A DNA stretch of 48,666 nt from a virus. The stretch lies in the IMG/VR virus record IMGVR_UViG_3300025164_000005, positions 1 through 48,666 of that record; one strand, given 5' to 3'. How positions within the stretch are numbered: position 1 is the stretch's first letter; each line of letters starts with the position of its first letter. A model generated the notes under the pieces. That model made no database searches. It saw nothing but the letters and a program-made list of their open reading frames with translations, and was not told the origin of the DNA. The position numbers were made by a program, and so were the translations under genes. Of the stretch, positions 22,361 through 29,061 are shown piece after piece.

Positions 22361-22690
22361 ATGAACGCTAAAACACTCAAGGCACTCAAGGGCAGTATCC
22401 GCAAATGGGAAGACATTATTGCGGGAACAGGAGTGGATCAGGGGGTATATAATTGTGCCCTTTGTTCCCTGTTTTATTGGGCGAAAAAGCATTGTGTTTT
22501 TTGTCCTGTGTTCATTGAAACGGGGAAACAATATTGTTATGAAAGCCCCTATGCCGATTGGGTGGCACATCAACGCGACTGGCATCATGTTCCAATAAAT
22601 AAATACCACATCATATGCCTTGCTTGTCACCGCTTGGCCAAGGCCGAACTCGCCTTTCTAAAATCTCTACTGCCGAAGGAGAAACCATGA
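22361..22690 (+). CDS. Conserved Cys-rich phage protein
   Basis: The 109-residue product has an AAGGAGAG ribosome site. It carries the pattern K-W-E-D-I-I-A-G-T-G-V-D-Q-G, then N-C-A-L-C and C-V-F-C-P-V-F-I-E-T-G and a later C-x-x-C. I recognise this pattern from many phage proteins of unknown function, where paired Cys probably bind zinc. The next gene starts in an ATGA overlap. Confidence 0.65.
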   Translation: MNAKTLKALKGSIRKWEDIIAGTGVDQGVYNCALCSLFYWAKKHCVFCPVFIETGKQYCYESPYADWVAHQRDWHHVPINKYHIICLACHRLAKAELAFLKSLLPKEKP

Positions 22691-22842
22691 CCCTCTCCGC
22701 CTGCTGCCGCGCCGAGATCAAGGCGTATGTCCCGCGCGCCTCGTTCTATAGCCTTAGCCCCCGCGATCCGGTTCCGTACTGCGTTTCATGCGGGGCGATA
22801 GAGCCGGAGGAAATAGAGGAGGAGGAAGATGACGAAATTTGA
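22687..22842 (+). CDS. 51-residue zinc-ribbon protein
   Basis: Starting in an ATGA overlap, the product has a C-C near residue 6 and C-V-S-C-G later, followed by a very acidic end (E-P-E-E-I-E-E-E-E-D-D-E). It is probably a small zinc-binding protein; its function is unknown. Confidence 0.55.
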   Translation: MTLSACCRAEIKAYVPRASFYSLSPRDPVPYCVSCGAIEPEEIEEEEDDEI

Positions 22843-23284
22843 GCGTATCTCTTGGATCATTTGGCCGCTGGCCGCATCGTGGTTGGCATTCGCCATGATT
22901 GTAACTTCAATAGAAACGCGGGCACGGCAGAAAGCTTACTGGGCAGAGGAACAAAGAAAATTCTTGGAAAATCCGCCGATGGTAGACTTTGTTTGGAAAG
23001 TCCCCGAAGAACCACCGAAAGAAGGGGATGTGATCATGGTGGATTGGGCACATCTATCAGATCATCCCCTGGAAGCAGGCAAGACATATATCATCCTCGA
23101 TCCATCAAAGGTAGATGAAGATTGGGAGATTGTCGTCGGTCAAAGCGCACATGAATTCGTTGTTTTCCGTGAAAAAGGCGAAGTGATTTGCACTATCGGG
23201 GTTATTGATGGGGCATTAATCCTGGACGGCAAAGAGTCTAAGGCTGTCGAATTTATCAAAAAGTATTTTGAATTGCGGAAGTAG
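22829..23284 (+). CDS. Membrane-anchored protein of unknown function
   Basis: The 151-residue product has one N-terminal membrane helix (I-I-W-P-L-A-A-S-W-L-A-F-A-M-I-V, about residues 10-26). A beta-rich soluble domain follows (V-I-M-V-D-W-A-H, T-Y-I-I-L-D, I-C-T-I-G-V-I-D-G-A-L). The domain would face the periplasm if anchored N-in. No family is recognised. Confidence 0.55.
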   Translation: MTKFERISWIIWPLAASWLAFAMIVTSIETRARQKAYWAEEQRKFLENPPMVDFVWKVPEEPPKEGDVIMVDWAHLSDHPLEAGKTYIILDPSKVDEDWEIVVGQSAHEFVVFREKGEVICTIGVIDGALILDGKESKAVEFIKKYFELRK

Positions 23285-23285
23285 G

Positions 23286-23465
23286 ATGACCAAACCTAAT
23301 CGCTTCTTATCCGTCCTTGCCTGGGCCATCCTCGTATTGGCCGCGCTGTTCATCGTCGTCATTTCCCTGGACGAGCGGTGCTCCCGCCATGAGGCAACCT
23401 GGACGGACGGCGGCGGGAGGCATGCGACGGAAATGACGAGCGGGAAGGTGAGTGACGATGATTGA
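23286..23465 (+). CDS. Small single-TM protein
   Basis: The 59-residue product (ATG 23286) has a strong membrane helix (V-L-A-W-A-I-L-V-L-A-A-L-F-I-V-V-I) and a hydrophilic tail. It overlaps the radical SAM gene by 8 bp. No domain is recognised. Confidence 0.5.
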   Translation: MTKPNRFLSVLAWAILVLAALFIVVISLDERCSRHEATWTDGGGRHATEMTSGKVSDDD

Positions 23466-24435
23466 GGAAACAGAGGAAATATTTTGGGACCGTCTTGCTA
23501 GACGAGCCGAAGAAACTAAGCGTGCTTTAAGCATTGGGGGAATTCCGCAAGTTGTGCGATTAGTAGCTCACGTCACGTCGCTTTGTAATATGACTTGTCG
23601 ATATTGTTCGAACAGGAAGAAGAATTCTCAGATAATGACGCAGGAATTATTTAGGAGCCTAATTCAAAGGGCTGGCCCACAAGGAGTAGTCCACATTACC
23701 GGGGGTGAACCTTCGCTGGTTCCTTGGTTGGAAAAGGAAATACAAGGACAAAAAGGCAATACTCGTTTTGCCTGGAATTCTAATCTATTGATTATGCCTC
23801 AAGACAAAACCCTTGAATCGCTTTTCCGGGTTAAAACCTCCTTGGATGATTGCCATGCCGATAGATGGAACGAATTAACGGGAGGCGACCATTTTGATAG
23901 AGTCGTAGAAAATATAAAAAGATGTTGCCAGGCATTAAGCCATGTTTCGGTTTCTTTCTGCGCTACGCATCAGAACGCTTTTAGGTTTGATAATTTCATC
24001 CGTTTTTGCCAAACAGAGTTCCCTGGATTGTTTTCCATATCGGCATCTTTTTATAAGGGAAAAAACAAATCCCTAATCCTCACCAGGGATGATGTAGACC
24101 AGCTTTTCTTTTATGCCAATGAACTCGACCCCGTTTCCCAGCAAATTTTCAAGACTACCCATTATAGGGGTGGGAATAATTTTCCGCATAACATTGAAAT
24201 TCCCTGCTATTTATCAATGACCGAACGCTTGTATGACGAATGGGGGGATGAATACTATTGTTCTCATTTGTTTCGTGACAAAGTTGCTCCTCCGGGCAAT
24301 CCGGGCAAAGATTCCCATTGTGTTACCGGCTGTAACTATCGGTTTGTAAAATACAATCAAGAGATACACGAATATTTAAGCAAAGGACGCCATGTTGAAG
24401 AAATGCTGTCGGAGAAAGTGTCGGAGGAGGATTGA
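23458..24435 (+). CDS. Radical SAM enzyme with C-terminal cysteine set
   Basis: The 325-residue product has the radical SAM cluster motif C-N-M-T-C-R-Y-C (C43, C47, C50; C-x3-C-x2-C) after a T-S-L strand, and the SAM-binding I-T-G-G-E-P-S (residues 80-86). Four further Cys near the C-terminus (C250, C268, C288, C292) could hold an auxiliary Fe-S cluster as in SPASM/Twitch enzymes. Start ATG 23458 is preferred because AAGGTGAG lies six bases upstream. The gene is visibly A+T-richer than its neighbours, suggesting transfer. Its substrate is unknown. A peptide-modifying role is suggested only by the next gene, which encodes a short Cys-rich product. It is not QueE-like, which has a different Cys spacing. 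Confidence 0.85.
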   Translation: MIEETEEIFWDRLARRAEETKRALSIGGIPQVVRLVAHVTSLCNMTCRYCSNRKKNSQIMTQELFRSLIQRAGPQGVVHITGGEPSLVPWLEKEIQGQKGNTRFAWNSNLLIMPQDKTLESLFRVKTSLDDCHADRWNELTGGDHFDRVVENIKRCCQALSHVSVSFCATHQNAFRFDNFIRFCQTEFPGLFSISASFYKGKNKSLILTRDDVDQLFFYANELDPVSQQIFKTTHYRGGNNFPHNIEIPCYLSMTERLYDEWGDEYYCSHLFRDKVAPPGNPGKDSHCVTGCNYRFVKYNQEIHEYLSKGRHVEEMLSEKVSEED

Positions 24436-24436
24436 G

Positions 24437-24628
24437 ATGTGGTGCTGTAAATGCCAGAAAGAGTTGTCTGAATGTACGTGCGCCGACTTACAAGAAAGGC
24501 TTAGATCGGCTGCGTCGGCATTAGGGGGCAATTTTGTCTATCGCTACTGCCGGAAGTGCGGCAAGCATTATGCCAAATGCGACTGTCCTGATCCGATTTG
24601 GGCGATCAAGAAAGATGCCGATGGCTGA
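24437..24628 (+). CDS. Cys-rich small protein with duplicated C-x2-C-x6-C-x-C motif
   Basis: The 63-residue product follows the radical SAM gene by one base, with GGAGGAGG as ribosome site. It contains two copies of the same cysteine spacing, C3-x2-C6-x6-C13-x-C15 and C38-x2-C41-x6-C48-x-C50, separated by a helix. The identical spacing suggests internal duplication. Each half could bind zinc, or the protein could be a substrate for the radical SAM enzyme. Confidence 0.65.
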   Translation: MWCCKCQKELSECTCADLQERLRSAASALGGNFVYRYCRKCGKHYAKCDCPDPIWAIKKDADG

Positions 24629-24644
24629 AGAAAGGAGGCCGTCG

Positions 24645-24818
24645 ATGAGCAAGCCTGAATTTTGGTGGTGCTACAAATGGAAATTGAATGGTGAATTACT
24701 TGCGGAAACAGCCACCTATAGCAAGAGGAGATTGCTGGATAATTTGACAATGAAAGATGCAAAACCAGTCCGCATCCGCATCGAGGAAGTGCCGGAGAAG
24801 GAAGGAGGACGCCGATGA
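24645..24818 (+). CDS. 57-residue protein of unknown function
   Basis: It begins M-S-K-P-E-F-W-W-C-Y-K-W-K-L-N-G-E-L and has an AAAGGAGG site in the recurring junction sequence. It looks like a small beta/alpha domain with many aromatic residues. The start at 24645 is favoured by the ribosome site. Confidence 0.5.
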   Translation: MSKPEFWWCYKWKLNGELLAETATYSKRRLLDNLTMKDAKPVRIRIEEVPEKEGGRR

Positions 24819-25057
24819 AGGCCATAAAGTTTGAACAGGCAAACAAACTTTTCACAAAATCAAAAGATATGACGGATTCAGAATGTACTTCCCTTTCTGT
24901 TTTCTCTGATAACATTCATCTGATTTCCTGTTGGGAACCATCATTCAAGGAAAGGTTCGCCATTCTATTGGGGCAGAAGGTTTGGCTCTGGGTACATGGC
25001 CAAACACAACCGCCTGTTGCTTTGGAAATAGAGTCGCCGTTTAGGAAAGGAGGCTGA
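24815..25057 (+). CDS. 80-residue protein of unknown function
   Basis: It overlaps the upstream gene by ATGA. The product includes F-K-E-R-F-A-I-L-L-G-Q-K-V-W-L-W-V-H-G, a pattern often seen in small phage proteins near the C-terminus, where the rest varies. No function is known. Confidence 0.5.
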   Translation: MKAIKFEQANKLFTKSKDMTDSECTSLSVFSDNIHLISCWEPSFKERFAILLGQKVWLWVHGQTQPPVALEIESPFRKGG

Positions 25058-25059
25058 CG

Positions 25060-25224
25060 ATGAATGAAACAGAGAGAATGACTCGCCGTACAGCAATAGC
25101 AAAAGAATGGCATAGCTTACACCCTGAAGGGGTCACCGCGATGAACCTTGCGGACTTCAAGGCATTTATGAAGCGCCGGGAGAAAGAAGTAAAGCGTCGG
25201 AAAAAGGAGGCCGCCGATGAATGA
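25060..25224 (+). CDS. 54-residue basic protein
   Basis: The product starts M-N-E-T-E-R-M-T-R-R-T-A and is strongly basic and helical towards its end (F-M-K-R-R-E-K-E-V-K-R-R-K-K-E-A-A-D-E). The sequence preceding its ATG (AAAGGAGGCTGACG) is a variant of the local junction cassette. It overlaps the next gene by 8 bp. Confidence 0.5.
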   Translation: MNETERMTRRTAIAKEWHSLHPEGVTAMNLADFKAFMKRREKEVKRRKKEAADE

Positions 25225-25432
25225 GCCGAGAACAATACTAGAAATTTTGCATCTGATAAAACATCACGCCCCTTTATGCGGGGAAGAAATAGACGCCATC
25301 CGCCGCCTCATCGAGTTTATGGATGAACTGCAATTAACTTGTGGAATAAAGAACCTCAGCCATGACCAAATGAAGGCAATAATTCTCAATATCCGCGACT
25401 TCAATTCGGGCAAGGAGGGCGCCGATGAGTGA
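25217..25432 (+). CDS. Small helical protein, paralogue of 25425 and 25937 products
   Basis: The 71-residue product contains A-I-R-R-L-I-E-F-M-D-E-L and I-R-D-F-N-S-G-K-E-G-A-D-E. Both motifs recur in the next gene (A-I-R-R-L-V-E-D-M-G-E, I-R-D-F-D-F). The underlying DNA is also similar: 25295-25315 matches 25542-25562 and 26075-26095 with one mismatch each. These look like tandemly duplicated, diverged small genes. Confidence 0.55.
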   Translation: MNEPRTILEILHLIKHHAPLCGEEIDAIRRLIEFMDELQLTCGIKNLSHDQMKAIILNIRDFNSGKEGADE

Positions 25433-25703
25433 GCCGACAAAAGAGGAAATCCTAGACACTGTCCACGAGGCTTTCGACCGCATGATGAAGCGCGATAGGG
25501 ATAATTATTTGTGGGGAGAAGAGTTGCATCGTGTAGAACAAGCCATCCGCCGCCTCGTCGAGGATATGGGGGAGTGGCAAGAAGCGGCAAAAAATATTCC
25601 ATTAGAAGGCAAGGACTTGGTGAGTCTGGTTAATTCTATTGGATTATCCTTGAAACTTATCAGCAAAATCCGCGACTTCGACTTCAGGAAGAAGGGAGAA
25701 TGA
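25425..25703 (+). CDS. Small helical protein, paralogue of the preceding gene
   Basis: The 92-residue product starts M-S-E-P-T-K-E-E and shares A-I-R-R-L-V-E and I-R-D-F with its neighbour. It overlaps the upstream gene by 8 bp in the same ATGAGTGA arrangement. It is all-helical by pattern; the function is unknown. Confidence 0.55.
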   Translation: MSEPTKEEILDTVHEAFDRMMKRDRDNYLWGEELHRVEQAIRRLVEDMGEWQEAAKNIPLEGKDLVSLVNSIGLSLKLISKIRDFDFRKKGE

Positions 25704-25789
25704 TTTTATTATTACGTCCCGGCTGGCTTGTTTGGCTCGACGCCATGTTTCCTTGGATTCATATCCGCAGGGGAAGGAGGGTTGAATGA
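25700..25789 (+). CDS. 29-residue hydrophobic microprotein
   Basis: Starting in an ATGA overlap with GAAGGGAG upstream, it encodes M-I-L-L-L-R-P-G-W-L-V-W-L-D-A-M-F-P-W followed by R-R-G-R-R. The hydrophobic Trp-rich body and basic end recall the 14977 and 15081 micro-genes. No family is recognised. Confidence 0.4.
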   Translation: MILLLRPGWLVWLDAMFPWIHIRRGRRVE

Positions 25790-25944
25790 CGAGTTGTCGT
25801 ACTTGTGGATACACGCTCAAAGAGGCCTTGTTTTTCGCCCTCCTCAAAGACTTGGGCTGCCGCGGGCCTGACCCGACATTTTGCCCAGCCACTAAAGATC
25901 ATCAACATAAATGGGAACAAATAAAGGACGCCGCCGATGAGTAA
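25786..25944 (+). CDS. 52-residue Cys-containing protein
   Basis: It begins M-T-S-C-R-T-C-G-Y and has a second Cys pair (G-C-R-G-P-D-P-T-F-C), giving a possible zinc site. GGAAGGAGG lies 9-17 nt upstream, and the gene overlaps its neighbours on both sides. The end, K-D-A-A-D-E, repeats the tail of the 25060 product (K-E-A-A-D-E) because both tails are encoded by the junction cassette. Confidence 0.5.
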   Translation: MTSCRTCGYTLKEALFFALLKDLGCRGPDPTFCPATKDHQHKWEQIKDAADE

Positions 25945-26209
25945 GCCGAATACGCTAAAAGAATGGCTACGAGAGTGGATTGGCCAATGCGTACCCGATG
26001 CAGACAATGAGCCCTGTGAAACCTGCGTAAAAACAAATCCGGAAAAAAGCCATCGGTGCGCCGAAGCCGAGGATACCATCCGCCGCCTCATCGAGAATGG
26101 GCCGGAAGTGACAAGGGGATTCGTGGTCAACTCAGCGCGTGCGATGGGGGCCGCGCCTGATGCCCTGGCGATGGTCCTGGAAGAGGCCGGGGTGGAGGTT
26201 GAGGAATGA
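25937..26209 (+). CDS. Small protein with IRRLIE motif
   Basis: The 90-residue product starts M-S-K-P-N-T-L-K-E-W-L. It has C-E-T-C-V and H-R-C near residues 27-41 and T-I-R-R-L-I-E-N near residue 47, the motif shared with the 25217 and 25425 products. The overlap into the next gene is ATGA. Confidence 0.55.
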   Translation: MSKPNTLKEWLREWIGQCVPDADNEPCETCVKTNPEKSHRCAEAEDTIRRLIENGPEVTRGFVVNSARAMGAAPDALAMVLEEAGVEVEE

Positions 26210-26514
26210 GCAATAAGAACCGTCAGCGCGGCAAGTCCCTGGAGCGCTTCATCGCCCGCGACCTCGGCGGTCGGCGCGTCGGGATACTTGGACAGGAAGA
26301 CGTTATTCTGCATCGGGGGATATCTTGTGAGTGCAAGGAAAGAGAAAAATTGCCCATGTTCATTCACAATTGCATGGCCCAGGCTGAACGAAACGCGAAA
26401 GGGGACACGGCGATCGTTATCCTACACGAGCTCGGTAAGGAGCATGGTGGAGATATCGTCATGTGCAGATACAAAGATTTTAAAGCTATTTTGGAGAAGG
26501 AGGGAAAGACATGA
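26206..26514 (+). CDS. Hjc-like Holliday junction resolvase (PD-(D/E)XK)
   Basis: The 102-residue product has the layout of small archaeal/phage resolvase-type nucleases. G-K-S-L-E-R-F-I-A-R-D-L carries the catalytic Glu at 13. Asp in G-Q-E-D (32) and E-C-K (E42-x-K44) complete the site. The C-terminal part, T-A-I-V-I-L-H-E, is the next core strand. It would cleave branched DNA formed during replication or packaging. The ATG overlaps the preceding stop. Confidence 0.7.
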   Translation: MSNKNRQRGKSLERFIARDLGGRRVGILGQEDVILHRGISCECKEREKLPMFIHNCMAQAERNAKGDTAIVILHELGKEHGGDIVMCRYKDFKAILEKEGKT

Positions 26515-26852
26515 TTTACCTGATCGGCTTCGGCCTGGTCTTCGTCGGCTTCTTCCTCGGCGTCCTCATTGCCGCCCTGTGCTGCGCGGCGGGAAAGAGA
26601 GGCAAAAAGGGGGAAAAAATTAGCCCTGAGCTTTCGGCAGCGCTCATCCATGCAACAGCCCAAGCTATTATCCGAGCCTTGCAGCACGAATATATCCCGA
26701 CAAAAAAGGGTATTAGTATGTCGATGGTGATAGAGGGGGTCATCGAGAAATTATTCGAGACTCTCGGAATTCCAGTATGTCCCCCGGATCTGGATGGCAA
26801 ATGGAAATGCGCCCGCGACGCCTACCAAGGCAAGGCGGAGCATGAAATCTGA
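26511..26852 (+). CDS. Membrane-anchored protein of unknown function
   Basis: The 113-residue product has one long N-terminal membrane helix (L-I-G-F-G-L-V-F-V-G-F-F-L-G-V-L-I-A-A-L). A basic stretch and a helical soluble domain with two Cys near the end (I-P-V-C-P-P, K-C-A-R) follow. It precedes the holin-like gene, so a lysis role is possible. Confidence 0.5.
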   Translation: MIYLIGFGLVFVGFFLGVLIAALCCAAGKRGKKGEKISPELSAALIHATAQAIIRALQHEYIPTKKGISMSMVIEGVIEKLFETLGIPVCPPDLDGKWKCARDAYQGKAEHEI

Positions 26853-26866
26853 AGGAGGTGACGTTC

Positions 26867-27202
26867 ATGAAACGTCTATTTTTATTCTTGGCGGTCTTCT
26901 GTTTTTTCTCGTTGGGCTTGGCGCTCGCAGCCGACCCCACCGAGATTGATCCCGCCGTCGTTGACTCGATCCTGGCCGGGGGGCTCCTGGGATTCGGCGT
27001 CATTGCCGTGACCCAGATCCTCAAGACGGCCCTCAAGGTCAACGGCGCGGTGGTCTATGGTATCAGCCTATTAGTTTCAGCGACGGCTACCATTGTATTC
27101 CTGTTTACGGGAGGCGGCGGATTTACGATCCTCAAATTTGTGGGGTATACCGTCGCGGTCTTCGCGGTTTCTAACGGCTGGTACAAATTCAAGACTGCCT
27201 GA
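26867..27202 (+). CDS. Holin-like membrane protein with signal peptide
   Basis: The 111-residue product has a textbook signal sequence (M-K-R-L, hydrophobic core, A-L-A-A-D-P). Two or three membrane helices follow: G-G-L-L-G-F-G-V-I-A-V, V-V-Y-G-I-S-L-L-V-S-A-T-A-T-I-V-F and V-G-Y-T-V-A-V-F-A-V. The ribosome site AAGGAGGTGA at 26852-26861 is a full anti-16S match, implying high expression. ATG 26867 is chosen over GTG 26858, which falls in that site. Size, topology and closeness to the endolysin support a holin. Confidence 0.55.
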   Translation: MKRLFLFLAVFCFFSLGLALAADPTEIDPAVVDSILAGGLLGFGVIAVTQILKTALKVNGAVVYGISLLVSATATIVFLFTGGGGFTILKFVGYTVAVFAVSNGWYKFKTA

Positions 27203-27228
27203 CCATGAGCATGGGAGGGGGGCAGTAA

Positions 27229-27268
27229 GGAGAGGCTGTCCCTCTCCCGCAAGGAGAGGAAGGAGAGG
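27229..27268 (+). promoter_or_regulatory. Repeated GGAGAGG with competing CCTCTCC
   Basis: GGAGAGG occurs at 27229-27235, 27253-27259 and 27262-27268. A single CCTCTCC at 27241-27247 can pair with the first copy (5-nt loop) or with the later ones. Because GGAGAGG is also a ribosome-binding sequence, alternative pairing could hide or expose the start region of the following regulator gene. Confidence 0.4.
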
Positions 27269-27721
27269 ATCGTTAACAAACTTCGCTGGTTTAGGGAGCG
27301 GGCCGGCCTGAGCCAAAGAAGATTGAGCAAACATTGCGGCTTAAGTCCATGCGGGATTTTCAAAATAGAACACGGGATATGTTTTCCCCATGACAGAACG
27401 CAGAAGAAAATCGCCGCCTTTTTCCATGTTGAACCTGGGGTTATTTTCGATGAATCGAGGCCGCCGAGAAAACAACGTCCGCCTTGTGATCCTCTCTCCC
27501 CGCCGTTGTCTACCATCGAAGGAGGCCAGTTAACGATTCATTGTCGATGGTGTCATGATCCGATTAGGGGCCTGATGTGGGACCCGGAGAAGTTTGAATT
27601 GATAATCAAGACAATGCCCCGTCCAGCCAAGGTCCATAACAACGGATTTTTTTATCATGAGGATTGTCTGAAAGAAAAACTGCGCTCACAAAAAGCTTTT
27701 CCCCGACTTCCCGAAAAATAA
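27269..27721 (+). CDS. XRE-family regulator with C-terminal Cys/His zinc motif
   Basis: The frame encodes a helix-turn-helix of Cro/CI type: V-N-K-L-R-W-F-R-E-R-A-G-L-S-Q-R-R-L-S-K, G-I-F-K-I-E-H-G and I-A-A-F-F-H-V. A C-terminal region with H-C-R-W-C-H and H-E-D-C follows, a likely zinc site. The start is a puzzle. The helix-turn-helix begins upstream of any ATG, GTG or TTG in frame. The only candidates are ATC 27269 (9 nt after GGAGAGG), CTG 27236, or TTG 27323, which would remove the first helices. 27269 is used provisionally. It lies between holin-like and endolysin genes and may control late or lysis transcription. Confidence 0.55.
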   Translation: MVNKLRWFRERAGLSQRRLSKHCGLSPCGIFKIEHGICFPHDRTQKKIAAFFHVEPGVIFDESRPPRKQRPPCDPLSPPLSTIEGGQLTIHCRWCHDPIRGLMWDPEKFELIIKTMPRPAKVHNNGFFYHEDCLKEKLRSQKAFPRLPEK

Positions 27722-27798
27722 TTCCCCCCATAAATGTATGCTTTTCCCCTTCTCTAAATTTGACATTACCAGTTTAAATCTGCTTTTCATGCCTTAGC
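27722..27798. promoter_or_regulatory. A+T-rich gap upstream of endolysin
   Basis: This 77-bp gap has a consensus -35 (TTGACA, 27760-27765). No good -10 lies at 16-18 bp, where the sequence reads CTTTTC. It may hold a weak or activator-dependent promoter for the endolysin gene, which lacks a visible ribosome site. Confidence 0.3.
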
Positions 27799-28245
27799 AT
27801 GGGCGATGTTCTAAAATCTGTCTACCTCCGCAACAAGGCGGTGGAATACCTCCAGCGATTTATCGGCCTGCCATACCTATGGGGAGGCGATGATCCGATG
27901 AGTGGCTTTGACTGTTCCGGCCTCATCGTCGAGATTCTCCAGGCCGTCGGGATTCTGCCCCACGGCTCAGATTTCACCGCTGATGCGCTCTACGAAAAAT
28001 TCCAAACTAAAGCGATTGACCGCGGCTATGCGGCTTGCCTTGTCTTCTGGTACTCCGGAGACAAGGTCATCCACGTCGAGATGATGGTCGATGATTTTAA
28101 TACCGTCGGGGCCTCCGGAGGCGGGTCCACCACAACCGATTTGGCAGCGGCAATTGACCGCAACGCCTTCATAAAGATGAGGCCCCTATCCTATCGTGGG
28201 CCGAATTACCTGATTGTCGATGCCTTCAAGGCGGAAGAGATATGA
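27799..28245 (+). CDS. NlpC/P60-family endolysin
   Basis: The 148-residue product has the catalytic Cys in G-F-D-C-S-G-L-I (C39) after L-P-Y-L-W-G-G, and the His in K-V-I-H-V-E-M (H92). These are the signature elements of NlpC/P60 cysteine peptidases, which cut peptidoglycan stem peptides. There is no signal sequence, so release would need the holin. Start ATG 27799 lacks a clear ribosome site, yet the conserved domain starts soon after it. The end overlaps the next gene by ATGA. Confidence 0.85.
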   Translation: MGDVLKSVYLRNKAVEYLQRFIGLPYLWGGDDPMSGFDCSGLIVEILQAVGILPHGSDFTADALYEKFQTKAIDRGYAACLVFWYSGDKVIHVEMMVDDFNTVGASGGGSTTTDLAAAIDRNAFIKMRPLSYRGPNYLIVDAFKAEEI

Positions 28246-28412
28246 CCGACCTTCTCGCCATCATCAAACTGCTCGACGAGATTATCAAGATGGAGAAGAA
28301 GGTCGAAACGCTCATCGCTTCCGAAGGCGACAAAAAACGGAGGAAGAAACTTGAGAAAGCTTTCAAGAGTCGTGACCGGGCTGGTGTTGCTGACGTGCTT
28401 TTTGACATTTAG
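28242..28412 (+). CDS. 56-residue helical protein overlapping the lipoprotein gene
   Basis: Starting in an ATGA overlap, the product is a charged amphipathic helix (L-L-A-I-I-K-L-L-D-E-I-I-K-M-E-K-K-V-E-T-L-I) with a basic end. It overlaps the next gene by 62 bp in another frame, as Rz and Rz1 genes do. It lacks the membrane helix expected of an i-spanin, so the spanin assignment is not secure. Confidence 0.5.
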   Translation: MTDLLAIIKLLDEIIKMEKKVETLIASEGDKKRRKKLEKAFKSRDRAGVADVLFDI

Positions 28413-28614
28413 TCTCAGCCTTGCGTCCTGCGCGTCCTATACGCCGAATTTATGGACGGGCTATGACATCTTAAATCCGAGCGAGGAAGTGAAGAAAAAC
28501 CCACTCGCCTTCGATGTCGATGGTAACGCCATCGTAAATCAGGCGTTTCTCACCTGGGTATATGAACTCAAGGAGGAGGTCAAGAAATTGCGCAAAGAGC
28601 TGAAGAAGAAATGA
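28351..28614 (+). CDS. Lipoprotein, possible o-spanin
   Basis: A TTG start with GGAGGA upstream gives 87 residues. The N-terminus is a lipoprotein signal: R-K-L-S-R, a hydrophobic core, and L-A-S-C-A-S (lipobox L-A-S-C). A short linker and a C-terminal coiled coil (L-K-E-E-V-K-K-L-R-K-E-L-K-K-K) follow. Outer-membrane lipoproteins with a coiled coil in lysis cassettes are usually o-spanins; this also implies a diderm host. The inner-membrane partner is not obvious nearby. Confidence 0.6.
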   Translation: MRKLSRVVTGLVLLTCFLTFSLSLASCASYTPNLWTGYDILNPSEEVKKNPLAFDVDGNAIVNQAFLTWVYELKEEVKKLRKELKKK

Positions 28615-29060
28615 CCGAAGAAAAAAAACCGCTTGTCTGCCCCAAGTGCGGGGCGGATAAAGTTCACCGCCAAGGAAAGCAGCGGGGCCGGCAGATGATC
28701 CAATGCACGGTCTGCCATAAGTATTCGACGCTCGGGAATGGGGCTGTGACCCAGGAAGTTACACCGGTAACCTCAACCGCCGGATTCATCAATCTTTCCC
28801 AAGTCATCGAGAAATACGATGTCGCCTCCGCCATCCGGCGGGAGCTTGCAGCCCTGCCTAAAGGCCGGTTGATACTTGAGGCTGAGCTCTGCCAGAAGAC
28901 GGCTGGTACGGACCGCAATCGGTTCCGGCGCACGCTCGATAATAACGCCGACGGATTCCGGGCCTTTCGCATTCTCCTCAAGCTCGATGAAGGCGAGAAG
29001 AAGTGGTACTGGGGAAGTGTTCTGGATATTGGCGAGGCTCTCAAAATAAGGGATACCTGA
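28611..29060 (+). CDS. Zinc-ribbon DNA-binding-like phage protein
   Basis: The 149-residue product starts with a transposase-type zinc ribbon, C-P-K-C-G-A-D-K-V-H-R-Q-G-K-Q-R-G-R-Q-M-I-Q-C-T-V-C-H-K-Y-S (residues 10-38), split by a basic loop. A helical domain follows, with I-R-R-E-L-A-A-L-P-K-G-R-L and T-D-R-N-R-F-R-R-T-L-D-N-N, suggestive of helix-turn-helix. It sits directly before a metallophosphoesterase, and the two may act together on DNA. Confidence 0.6.
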   Translation: MTEEKKPLVCPKCGADKVHRQGKQRGRQMIQCTVCHKYSTLGNGAVTQEVTPVTSTAGFINLSQVIEKYDVASAIRRELAALPKGRLILEAELCQKTAGTDRNRFRRTLDNNADGFRAFRILLKLDEGEKKWYWGSVLDIGEALKIRDT

Positions 29061-29061
29061 A

